Shown in pieces: positions 6,567-13,608 of a stretch of 19,689 bases of DNA. Origin of the DNA: JAKQHY01 sp034429475 (GTDB lineage Bacteria; Chloroflexota; Anaerolineae; B4-G1; SLSP01); NCBI GenBank assembly GCA_034429475.1, contig DAOUGD010000343.1, positions 1 through 19,689 on the forward strand. The letters are read 5' to 3'. The notes under the pieces are model-generated. The model searched no databases, had not been told where the DNA came from, and worked only from the letters and a program-made list of their open reading frames with translations. Both the position numbers and the translations under genes were made by a program. Position 1 is the stretch's first letter, and every line of letters begins with the position of its first letter.

Positions 6567-6815
6567 TCAATCCTCCCACGGACGCCAATGCGGGAACACC
6601 AGCGTGCCGCTGCCCTGATAACTGCGCACCATCCCCTCCGTAACGAGCAATTGAATGGCCTTGCGCACCGTCTCTCGATTGATGCCATATTCGGCGGCCA
6701 GGGTGCGTTCGGACGGCAATACGTCGCCAGGGCCAAATTCACCGGACTCAATTTCGGCGCGCAGGTGCGCATACAACTGCTGGTACAACGGTGCATCAGG
6801 GGTCATCTGTGACAT
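6567..6815 (-). CDS. Minimal GntR-family winged-helix regulator
   Basis: This 82-residue protein consists only of the GntR DNA-binding domain: PLYQQLYAHLRAEIESGEFGPGDVLPSERTLAAEYGINRETVRKAIQLLVTEGMVRSYQGSGTLV. The canonical LPSERxLAxxxGxxRxTVRxAI helix-turn-helix and the GxGT wing are intact. The ATG at 6815 was chosen because GGGAGGA lies 8 nt upstream; an ATG at 6857 is in frame but has no such signal. GntR proteins normally carry a C-terminal effector or oligomerisation domain, and even the short YtrA type is longer, so this is a one-domain version or a C-terminal truncation. It is divergent from the NB-ARC gene and could control both directions. The ligand is unknown. Confidence 0.85.
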   Translation of the reverse strand: MSQMTPDAPLYQQLYAHLRAEIESGEFGPGDVLPSERTLAAEYGINRETVRKAIQLLVTEGMVRSYQGSGTLVFPHWRPWED

Positions 6816-6848
6816 AGTCTCATTCCTCCCACACGATAGTTCCCCTTT

Positions 6849-6964
6849 ACTATACAATTGGCGAATCGGTAAATCTTATAAAGCTCCTGTAGGTTTTGGT
6901 ATAATCGGGTTATAATCGGTAAGAAACTGTCACTGCTCTGCCGAAAACGGTAATTTTCTGTCAC
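6849..6964. promoter_or_regulatory. Divergent promoter region with repeated CGGTAA boxes
   Basis: On the plus strand two perfect TATAAT hexamers (6900-6905 and 6911-6916) precede the NB-ARC gene. On the minus strand TATAGT (6849-6854) precedes the GntR gene; -35 boxes are weak in both directions. CGGTAA occurs at 6867, 6917 and 6948. The last two are parts of a 17-bp imperfect direct repeat, CGGTAA-N4-CTGTCAC (6917-6933 and 6948-6964), spaced 31 bp or three helical turns, lying downstream of the TATAAT boxes. These are candidate operator sites, perhaps for the adjacent GntR protein. Confidence 0.5.
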
Positions 6965-6979
6965 GCAAAGGATGACCCA

Positions 6980-8425
6980 ATGCCCTTGTCCACGAATATG
7001 CCGGCCGACTTTGTAAGCCACATCCATCAAGCCCTGAAAGCCTGGCACGATCCCGCCGACACGCCGGAGTTTGCCGCGCTGTGGTTGGCGCAGCCCCCGC
7101 CCTCACCGGGCGAACGCTCCACGTCCCGGACGACGGCCAACCGAATTTTGCAGGCCGGCCTGGACGCGCTCCGGCAAACCCATCCAGAGGCCGCCAAGTT
7201 GTTGCAGCGGCGCTTTCAACACGGCGAAACGGCGCGCGAGATCGCCTACCATAGCGACTTCACAGTAGACATAGTCTACCAACGGCAACGCGTCGCCATC
7301 GCCCAGCTCGCCGAAGTGATCTGGGCGCAGGAAAGCGCGCTGCGCCGGGAAAAGGCGCGCCGCGTCGAACTGCGGCTGGAAGCGCCCACCTACACGCGGC
7401 TGTTTGGGATTGACACGATGCTGGCCGAGGCGCGCGCGCAGTTGGAGTCGCCGGATGGCCCGTGGCTGCTGGCTCTGGAAGGGATGGGCGGCATCGGCAA
7501 GACCACCCTGGCCGACGCGCTGGTCCGCCAACTGGCGCCGACGCCCCGCTTCACCGAGATCGCCTGGGTGAGCGCGCGCACGCGACTCTTCCACCTCACC
7601 GGGGAGATCGGCGTCACGCCAGACGCGCCCGTCCTCACACCGCACGATCTGGTGGATCGGCTGGTGGAACAACTGGGGTTACACAGTCTCAAGCGCCAAT
7701 CGGATCGGGAGAAATTCCTGGGGATGAAAGACTATTTCAAGGCGCAGCCCTGTCTGGTGGCGCTGGATAACCTGGAAACGCTCGCCGACTATCGCGCGCT
7801 GCTCCCGCAATTGCGCGAGTGGGTCAGGCCGAGCAAGCTCCTGCTCACAACGCGCCATTCCCTGCGCGGCGAAAGCGGCGTCTACATCCTGCCGATAACG
7901 GGATTGACGCCGGAAGATACGTTGGCCTTCATCCGTTACGAGGCCACGGCGCAGGGGTTGGGCGAGCTGGCTCAGGCCCCCGACGACGCTTTGCAAGCCA
8001 TCCACACCTTGACCGGCGGCAATCCGTTGGCGCTCAAACTCGTTTTGGGGCAAGTCCACACCTTTCCGCTGCCCGCCATCCTGGCGCGGTTCAAAGCGGC
8101 GGAAGGCGGCGGCGCGGCGGCGCTCTTCGACTTCATCTACCAGGACGCCTGGGAACGGTTGGACGCGCCCGGCCGCACCGTATTGCAGGCGCTCCTGCTC
8201 GTCCCAGAGGGCGGCGGCGACCTCGCGCAAATCGCCGCCGTCGCTTCCCTCAGCCCGGGCGAGGCGGCGGACTGCCTCCAACGCCTGGCGCTGTATTCGT
8301 TGGTGGAAATCACCGGCGATTTGCACACCCGGCGCTACGGGCTGCATCCCCTGACGCAGAGTTTCGTGGAGCGGCAAGCCTGGGCGGAAGAGTCATCAGG
8401 TGGAATTTCGCCCCAAGAAGGATGA
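6980..8425 (+). CDS. STAND ATPase: helix-turn-helix plus NB-ARC
   Basis: This 481-residue protein begins with a helical section. Residues about 70-113 resemble a sigma-region-4-like helix-turn-helix (KLLQRRFQHGETAREIAYHSDFTVDIVYQR). The NB-ARC core follows: Walker A GMGGIGKTT (168-176), Walker B CLVALDN (258-264), sensor-1-like KLLLTTR (286-292) and GNPLALKL (347-354). A winged-helix part ends in YGLHPLTQSFV (453-463), the bacterial counterpart of the MHD motif. STAND proteins act as nucleotide-controlled switches, usually with a C-terminal repeat sensor. Here the sensor is probably the separate TPR protein encoded next. The start has AAGGA 8 nt upstream. The last 10 residues (SSGGISPQEG) look like sequence read into an inserted repeat. 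Its partner and output are unknown; transcription control is plausible from the N-terminal domain, and a defence role is possible but unproven. Confidence 0.9.
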   Translation: MPLSTNMPADFVSHIHQALKAWHDPADTPEFAALWLAQPPPSPGERSTSRTTANRILQAGLDALRQTHPEAAKLLQRRFQHGETAREIAYHSDFTVDIVYQRQRVAIAQLAEVIWAQESALRREKARRVELRLEAPTYTRLFGIDTMLAEARAQLESPDGPWLLALEGMGGIGKTTLADALVRQLAPTPRFTEIAWVSARTRLFHLTGEIGVTPDAPVLTPHDLVDRLVEQLGLHSLKRQSDREKFLGMKDYFKAQPCLVALDNLETLADYRALLPQLREWVRPSKLLLTTRHSLRGESGVYILPITGLTPEDTLAFIRYEATAQGLGELAQAPDDALQAIHTLTGGNPLALKLVLGQVHTFPLPAILARFKAAEGGGAAALFDFIYQDAWERLDAPGRTVLQALLLVPEGGGDLAQIAAVASLSPGEAADCLQRLALYSLVEITGDLHTRRYGLHPLTQSFVERQAWAEESSGGISPQEG

Positions 8426-8514
8426 AAACTTCACGCAAAGTCGCCAAGTGCGCCAAGTTGTTTACTTGGCGTCTTTGCGCCTTTGCGTGAGCCGATTGTT
8501 GTTTTCGGAAGAGT
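8385..8514. repeat. Inverted-repeat element bracketed by a 9-bp direct repeat
   Basis: CGGAAGAGT occurs at 8385-8393 and again at 8506-8514. Between them lies a 60-bp imperfect inverted repeat (8431-8490) whose arms both read TCACGCAAAG inward and continue in CGCCAAG-type units. The layout looks like a target-site duplication around an inserted element, although the hairpin does not abut the duplicated sites. Confidence 0.6.
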
Positions 8515-8520
8515 GATTGT

Positions 8521-9699
8521 ATGAGAACGCTGGTCATCGCCAACACCCACTACTGGCTCGACCGGTTGGAGCAGCTTGCTGACGACGAGCGCAGCGCCAT
8601 GCCCAACCTGCGCGGCGCGTTGAAGGCGCTTGAAACGCTGCTCCGCTTCCCCGACGCCTGGACGTTGACCCTCACGTTCACACAAGCCCTGCATCCCACG
8701 ATGGTGCGCGCCGCCCATTGGGCCGAGTGGGAATGGCTGCTGCACGTCCTGCTCAAGTGGGCGCAGCAGCGCGCCGACCTGGCCGCCGAAGCCGATCTGG
8801 CGCTCAAGGTCGGCGCCATCCAGCAATGCCGGGGGAATTACCCGGCGGCCCTGGCGTCCTATCGGCATGGCTGGCGGCTGGCGCGGCGGATCGCGTCGTC
8901 CGTGACTCTGGCGCTGGCCTACTTCAACCTCGGCGACATCTACCGCCGGCTAGGGCAATTCCGGCGCGCGGAACTGCTCTGCCGGCGCGCCCTGGAGTTG
9001 TATCACGCCCTGAACGACGCGCGTATGCTGGCCTACGTTGAAAATGCGCTAGGGTTGACCTTCTTCGATCAACGCCAGTGGGACAACGCCTTGCCCCATC
9101 TCCAAACCGCCCACGCCCTATTTCAGCAAACGCGCGACGTCTGGGGAATCACGATGACGCTCCAAAACCTAGGGGTGTTCTACACCCGGACCGGACGATT
9201 AGACGCGGCCGCCACGCACCTCGAAGCAGCGCTGCGCCAGTGCGAGGCCGCAAACGATCGCGGGCAGATCGCCGCCATCCAACTCGACCTGGGCAACCTC
9301 CACAGGAGGCAAGGCAGGTGGCAGGCAGCGGAGCAGTTATACAGTGCGGCGGAAGCCCTCAGCCAGGAGTTGGGGGATTATCGCAACCTGGCGCGCGTTC
9401 ACAACAACCTGGGGATGCTCTACGTCAAGACGGGAAATTTTGAAGAGAGTGAGCGCTGCTTCGCGCGCGCCGTCGAGCGGTGGCGCGCGGTTGAGGACGT
9501 GTGGAATCTGGCAAACAGCCTGGGCGAGATGTCCCAACTGTACGTCACGTGGGGCAAGTGCGAGCAGGCGCAGCGCTGCCTGGACGAAGAAGCGCCGCTC
9601 ATCCAGGGCCGCGAGACGGCGCCCTTCCAGTCGCTCCAACGCGAGTGGGCCGAGCGGCAGGCGGAACTCTCGGACAACGCCATTTTCTCAACGGATTAA
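8521..9699 (+). CDS. TPR-repeat protein, probable sensor half of the NB-ARC system
   Basis: This 392-residue soluble protein has no signal peptide. Residues 1-85 (THYWLDRLEQLADDERSAMPNLRGALKALE and so on) resemble the linker that in many Chloroflexota NB-ARC proteins follows the winged helix. From about residue 90 to 365 there are six or seven TPR units with the long, about 40-residue spacing. They are recognisable by repeated ALAYFNLGDIYRRLGQFRRA, TLQNLGVFYTRTGRLDAA, AIQLDLGNLHRRQGRWQAA and RVHNNLGMLYVKTGNFEES. TPRs bind proteins or peptides. A ribosome binding site, GGAAGAG, lies 7 nt upstream. The gene is 95 bp after the NB-ARC gene and in a different frame. Its last residues (FSTD) and stop codon lie in the repeat 9690-9745. 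Confidence 0.87.
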   Translation: MRTLVIANTHYWLDRLEQLADDERSAMPNLRGALKALETLLRFPDAWTLTLTFTQALHPTMVRAAHWAEWEWLLHVLLKWAQQRADLAAEADLALKVGAIQQCRGNYPAALASYRHGWRLARRIASSVTLALAYFNLGDIYRRLGQFRRAELLCRRALELYHALNDARMLAYVENALGLTFFDQRQWDNALPHLQTAHALFQQTRDVWGITMTLQNLGVFYTRTGRLDAAATHLEAALRQCEAANDRGQIAAIQLDLGNLHRRQGRWQAAEQLYSAAEALSQELGDYRNLARVHNNLGMLYVKTGNFEESERCFARAVERWRAVEDVWNLANSLGEMSQLYVTWGKCEQAQRCLDEEAPLIQGRETAPFQSLQREWAERQAELSDNAIFSTD

Positions 9700-9745
9700 A
9701 CGGAATTGAACGGATACCTTTCCGCTGCATCCGTTCAATCCGTTG
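9690..9745. repeat. Inverted repeat of AACGGATT-type units
   Basis: The left arm 9690-9716 has units AACGGATTA, AACGGAATTG and AACGGATA. The right arm 9721-9745, read on the other strand, gives CAACGGATTGAACGGAT. The arms can fold on each other imperfectly. The TAA stop of the TPR gene (9697-9699) is inside the left arm. Confidence 0.75.
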
Positions 9746-9804
9746 CGGCTATTTGCAAAAGAATTCATCATTACCCTGCGGTTCACCAGCGGTTGGATGA
9801 AAAT

Positions 9805-9860
9805 GTAACGCAAACTTTAGTTTGCCTGCTGGCACAAACACAAACTGAAGTTTGTGTTAC
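9805..9860. repeat. Paired hairpins of the CTTTAG/CTGAAG type
   Basis: Hairpin A, GCAAACT-TT-AGTTTGC (9810-9825), is followed by hairpin B, AACACAAACT-GA-AGTTTGTGTT (9837-9858). The flanks include GTAAC on the left and GTTAC on the right. The order and loop centres match the elements at 926-1004 and 6145-6408, although stems and outer flanks differ. It lies just upstream of the membrane protein gene. Confidence 0.8.
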
Positions 9861-9890
9861 GTCACTATTTTCAGAGGAGAGGAATTAACC

Positions 9891-10493
9891 ATGCACACCC
9901 TATCCAACGTCGCGGTCGTCCTGATCAACCTTTGGATTGCGATCCACTATTGCCGACAAATCGTGCGAAAGAAAATCAAGCCCTCCCTGGCGATGTGGAT
10001 CTTTTTCACCATCGCCGTGATCGGCAGCCTGGTGACGTACCTCTCCGAGGGCGACTACAAGCTGGTGGACAACATCCTCAACTCCAGCGATCTGATCCTG
10101 GTGTTTTCCGTCACCACGACCATTCTGATCTACGGCGACAAAAGCAGCAAATTCACCGCCTTTGATACCGGCTGTCTGGCGGCGGTGCTGCTCATCATGG
10201 TCTTCTGGCTGCTGACCAGAAGCCACGTCGTAGCGCACTCGCTGATTCAGGCCATCCTCGTCATCGCCTACTTCCCGGTGGTCAAACGCCTGTGGAACGC
10301 AACGGAGAACACCGAATCCTTCGCCGCCTGGATTGGAATGATGGCAGTGGCAGTCGTCGCACTGCCCTCCAACAAAGGCGTTCTGGCGATTGTCTACACC
10401 GTCCGCGCCATCCTCTGCACGGGCGGCCTGCTGCTGTTGATGCTGCGTGTGGAGATGAAGAGGAAAGCGCACCGCACTTCAGCAGTCGAATAA
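9891..10493 (+). CDS. Multi-pass membrane protein of unknown function
   Basis: I do not recognise a named family with confidence. The 200-residue product has about six or seven hydrophobic segments (about residues 4-20, 31-51, 61-81, 88-106, 112-128, 140-156 and 163-182) and a basic C-terminal tail, so it is an inner-membrane protein without a cleaved signal. The two halves look loosely similar: a helix, then CRQIVRKKIKPSLAMWIFFTIA in the first half and PVVKRLWNATENTESFAAWIGMMA in the second. This resembles a duplicated three-helix (PQ-loop or SemiSWEET-like) fold, but that is tentative. The ATG at 9891 was preferred to 9852 because GAGGAGAGG lies upstream and because the longer start would overlap the hairpin at 9837-9858. 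Both neighbouring gaps are hairpin repeats, so an operon is not certain. Confidence 0.8.
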   Translation: MHTLSNVAVVLINLWIAIHYCRQIVRKKIKPSLAMWIFFTIAVIGSLVTYLSEGDYKLVDNILNSSDLILVFSVTTTILIYGDKSSKFTAFDTGCLAAVLLIMVFWLLTRSHVVAHSLIQAILVIAYFPVVKRLWNATENTESFAAWIGMMAVAVVALPSNKGVLAIVYTVRAILCTGGLLLLMLRVEMKRKAHRTSAVE

Positions 10494-10499
10494 AATTTC

Positions 10500-10569
10500 A
10501 CCACGAATCTTCACGAATCTACACTAATCTTGCGCTTTAGATTCGTGAAGATTGGTGTAAATTCGTGGT
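10500..10569. repeat. Inverted repeat of CACGAATCT-type 10-bp units
   Basis: The left arm has CACGAATCTT, CACGAATCTA and CACTAATCTT in a 10-bp period. The right arm, read on the opposite strand, gives ACCACGAATTTACACCAATC and continues TTCACGAATCT. The element fills almost the whole gap between the membrane protein gene and the secreted protein gene, ending shortly before the latter's Shine-Dalgarno sequence. Confidence 0.8.
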
Positions 10570-10593
10570 TTAATTTCAGAAAGGAGGTCAAAT

Positions 10594-13518
10594 ATGAAAA
10601 CCATAGCTCGCAGTCTCATTGGAATATTTGCCATCGCTTCCCTCCTGCTCACTTCGCTTCCATCGCCCATTGCCGCACAGGCCGCCGATTGGGAGGATTA
10701 CACGTACACACTCACCCAATCCACCGCCGCCTACCAGTTCTGGACGACGACGCCGAGCGAGCGCGTCTTCAAGGACGCCGCCGCGCCCAGCGCGACGGGC
10801 AGCGGCGTCAAGGTCTACGCTGCCCGCAACGAATTCGAGCCGTTCCAGATCGTCGTCAAGCCGGCAGCGTCGGGCAATGTGACGGTCAACGCCGGTAACT
10901 TCGGCAGCGGGATCACCGTCGAACTGTACCAGGTCAAGTACGTCAATCTGACGCAGGCGACCGACAGCCTGGGGCGCACCGGGCCGTACCCCGACCCGCT
11001 GTGGCCGCTCGCCAACGGGGCCAGTGTGGCGCTGGTCGCGGGGCAGAACACCGCCTTCTGGTTCAACGTTTTCGTCCCGGCGGGCGTCGCCTCCGGCGAT
11101 TACACGGCGACCATGACCATCGGCGGTGTGGCGATCCCGGTCACGCTGCACGTCTTCGCCTTCGCCATCCCCGACGAGCTGCACGTTGAATCGCAGATGA
11201 ACTACTCGCACCAGACGTTCCTGAGCGCGTACAGCGCATCCGGCGACAGCTACTGGCCCTACGTGGACGGCATCAAGCAGTTCTTCATTGACCACCGGCT
11301 GACGCCCATCAGCCCGCTGTGGCCCGGCGGTTTGACCGGCGGCGGGTCGTTTGCCAGCCCGTTCATTGACTATGACTGCAATACCCACACGCTTTCTGAC
11401 CCCTACGGCATCTGGGGGTACGACGCGCTGGCGGAGCGTTACCTTGACGGCAGCGGCCTGCTGAACGGGGAGTTCACGCAGCCCTTCAACGGCGGCGTGG
11501 GCTTCCCCTCGTTCACGGCGGCGGGCTTCCGCAGCAACGATTCTTCCGTTGACCAACGCCCGTCCTCCTTCTGCGGGATCACGCGCAGCGCGAGCGACTG
11601 GCTGCAAAATCCCACCTCGGCCTACAACACGGCGTGGTTCGCCTACGTCCACGCGCTGCAAGAATACCTCCGCAGTCACGGCGACCTCGACAAGGCCTAC
11701 CACTACTTCGCCAACGAGCCGCAGGATCAGGCGGACTACAACGCGGTGGCGTGGTACAGCAGGTACAGCCACCAGGCCGCGCCTGACCTCAAGCTGATGG
11801 TCTCCGAGGGCGCGAAGCCGGAAATCTACAATCAGACCGGCGCGCACATTGACCTCTGGCTGCCCGTGCTCAACGAATACGATCCCACCGCCGCCCACGC
11901 CCGCGAACGCGACTACGGTGAGCAAACGTGGATTTACTTCTTGCACGGCACGCGCCCGCCGTACTTCAACCCCATTACGCTGGATCATCCCGCCATCGAG
12001 GGCAAGTTCACCGGCTGGTTCCTGTGGAAGTACCGCGTGCGCGGCATCGCCTACTACGCCGTCAACGATTGGGGCGACAACCCCTGGACGGATCCGATGA
12101 CTTACGGGCAGAACGGCAACACCTTCCTGTTCTACCCGCCCTCCGAAAGCAACACGCCCATCCCCTACGGCAGCAACGGCCACCGCCTCGTGCCCTCCAT
12201 CCGCCTGGAAATGCTGCGCGACGGCTTCGAGGACTACGAATACCTCTACATCCTGGCGGGCGGGCAGCCGCAGGTGGACGTAACCAACGCCGCCGATGCA
12301 CAGGCGGCCAAGGTCATCACCGGACTACAGAGCTACGCGCGGCACAGCGAATTTCTATACAACCTGCGCCGCCTCATCGGGCTGAAGAACGGCGGCGAGA
12401 TCGCGGCGATCCCCGACATCAACCCGCCGCCCGCCCACCCGCGCGCCGTGGGCGACCCCGGCAACTACTACATCAACTTCCAGGACCCCGCCGGAGACCC
12501 GACCGCCAACCCGCTCGTCGTCAACGAGCGCACGTACATGAAAATCGGCGGCGCGGATTACAACAGCGTCGCCGGCTACGGCTGGTACGCCCCCAACGAA
12601 GTCCACTGGATGACCACCTACTTGAGCAACGTCCCGAACGTCTTGCAAGGCAGCATCCTCTACTCGGACTGGGGCCGACCCTCGACCTTCGAGTTCGACC
12701 TGCCCAACGGCAGCTACAACGTCACCGTCTCCGTGGGCTGGCAGGGGCGGACGTACTCCCACAACTACATCGAAATCGAGGGAACCGTCTTCGTCAACGA
12801 TGAGGCGACTACGCCTTCCGCCTCTTACATCGTCCGCACCCAACGCATCGCCATCACCGACAACAAGCTGACGATGAGCATGGGTCTCTTCGACGAGTAC
12901 ACGATGCTCAACTACCTCGACATCGAGGCCGCCAACCCGACTGCGGCCTTCAACGCGGACTTGACCGACGGCGACGTACCGCTCACCGTCCAGTTCACCG
13001 ACGCCTCTACCAACGGCCCGACCGAATGGGCGTGGGACTTCGAGAACGATGGGACGGTGGATGCCACGGAGCAGCATCCCACGCACGTCTACACCGAACC
13101 GGGCGTCTACACTGTCCGCCTGCGCGTCGCCAACGCCGGCGGCAGCGACGAGGAAATCAAGCCGGCCTACATCACCGCGCGGCTGCCCGCCGTGGATGAC
13201 CTGCGCATCACCCACGTCCAGACTGAAACCGGCTTCCTCACCGCCGCGCTGCGTTGGACGCTGCCCCCGCAGGCCGTCACAAGCACACTGCGCTACGACA
13301 GTGCGTTCATCACGGACGCCGACTGGGAAGCGGTCACCGTCATCAGCGACAGTTTGCCCGTCGGGACAGATCGCGTCACCGTCACCGTGCCCTACGTGGG
13401 GGATACGATTTACTTCGCGCTCAAGCCGCAGAACGCGGCGGGCGCTTGGCTGGGCCTTTCCAACAATGCTTTTTGGCCGAGCATGGCCGTTTATCTGCCG
13501 TTGGTGATGCGCGAATGA
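10594..13518 (+). CDS. Secreted DUF4091/GH123-like protein with PKD domain
   Basis: This 974-residue exported protein has a signal peptide (MKTIARSLIGIFAIASLLLTS, cleavage near AAQA, residue 30). Residues about 45-190 form an N-terminal beta domain. Residues about 195-560 follow the DUF4091 / GH123-like TIM-barrel pattern, ending GHRLVPSIRLEMLRDGFEDYEYLYIL. The expected Asp-Glu catalytic pair appears as Asn374-Glu375 in YFANEPQ. Residues about 620-780 look like a carbohydrate-binding, malectin-like beta domain. Residues about 781-862 are a PKD domain (WAWDFENDG, HVYTEPGVYTVRLRV). The last 110 residues are FN3-like and end VYLPLVMRE, a C-terminal tail I associate with Chloroflexota exported proteins. 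Polysaccharide or glycan binding or degradation at the cell surface is likely; the substrate is unknown. A strong AAGGAGGT ribosome binding site supports the start. Confidence 0.85.
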   Translation: MKTIARSLIGIFAIASLLLTSLPSPIAAQAADWEDYTYTLTQSTAAYQFWTTTPSERVFKDAAAPSATGSGVKVYAARNEFEPFQIVVKPAASGNVTVNAGNFGSGITVELYQVKYVNLTQATDSLGRTGPYPDPLWPLANGASVALVAGQNTAFWFNVFVPAGVASGDYTATMTIGGVAIPVTLHVFAFAIPDELHVESQMNYSHQTFLSAYSASGDSYWPYVDGIKQFFIDHRLTPISPLWPGGLTGGGSFASPFIDYDCNTHTLSDPYGIWGYDALAERYLDGSGLLNGEFTQPFNGGVGFPSFTAAGFRSNDSSVDQRPSSFCGITRSASDWLQNPTSAYNTAWFAYVHALQEYLRSHGDLDKAYHYFANEPQDQADYNAVAWYSRYSHQAAPDLKLMVSEGAKPEIYNQTGAHIDLWLPVLNEYDPTAAHARERDYGEQTWIYFLHGTRPPYFNPITLDHPAIEGKFTGWFLWKYRVRGIAYYAVNDWGDNPWTDPMTYGQNGNTFLFYPPSESNTPIPYGSNGHRLVPSIRLEMLRDGFEDYEYLYILAGGQPQVDVTNAADAQAAKVITGLQSYARHSEFLYNLRRLIGLKNGGEIAAIPDINPPPAHPRAVGDPGNYYINFQDPAGDPTANPLVVNERTYMKIGGADYNSVAGYGWYAPNEVHWMTTYLSNVPNVLQGSILYSDWGRPSTFEFDLPNGSYNVTVSVGWQGRTYSHNYIEIEGTVFVNDEATTPSASYIVRTQRIAITDNKLTMSMGLFDEYTMLNYLDIEAANPTAAFNADLTDGDVPLTVQFTDASTNGPTEWAWDFENDGTVDATEQHPTHVYTEPGVYTVRLRVANAGGSDEEIKPAYITARLPAVDDLRITHVQTETGFLTAALRWTLPPQAVTSTLRYDSAFITDADWEAVTVISDSLPVGTDRVTVTVPYVGDTIYFALKPQNAAGAWLGLSNNAFWPSMAVYLPLVMRE

Positions 13519-13527
13519 AATTTTTCA

Positions 13528-13590
13528 ACATGGAATGGACAGGATATACAGGATTTTAAAGTTTATCCTGTCCATCCTGTCTATCCATGT
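13528..13590. repeat. Inverted repeat of GGACAGGAT-type units
   Basis: The arms read ACATGGAATGGACAGGATAT on the plus strand and ACATGGATAGACAGGATGGA on the minus strand, with the loop near AAAGTT. The element fills most of the gap between the secreted protein gene and the nucleotidyltransferase gene and could serve as a transcriptional roadblock. It belongs to a different sequence family from the other intergenic hairpins. Confidence 0.8.
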
Positions 13591-13608
13591 CAGTTCTAAA
13601 GGAGTAAA

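Noticed and set aside
8377..8525. Frameshift joining the NB-ARC and TPR frames into one broken gene
   Set aside because: Both frames contain stops in the gap, the TPR gene has its own ribosome binding site and ATG, and removing the apparent insertion yields two adjacent genes, not one. The split is therefore probably original.
10588..12183. Long minus-strand open frame of 531 codons
   Set aside because: It lies antisense to the secreted DUF4091 protein, whose signal peptide and domains are clear. It is a by-product of high G+C codon usage, with a low-complexity V/R/G-rich translation.
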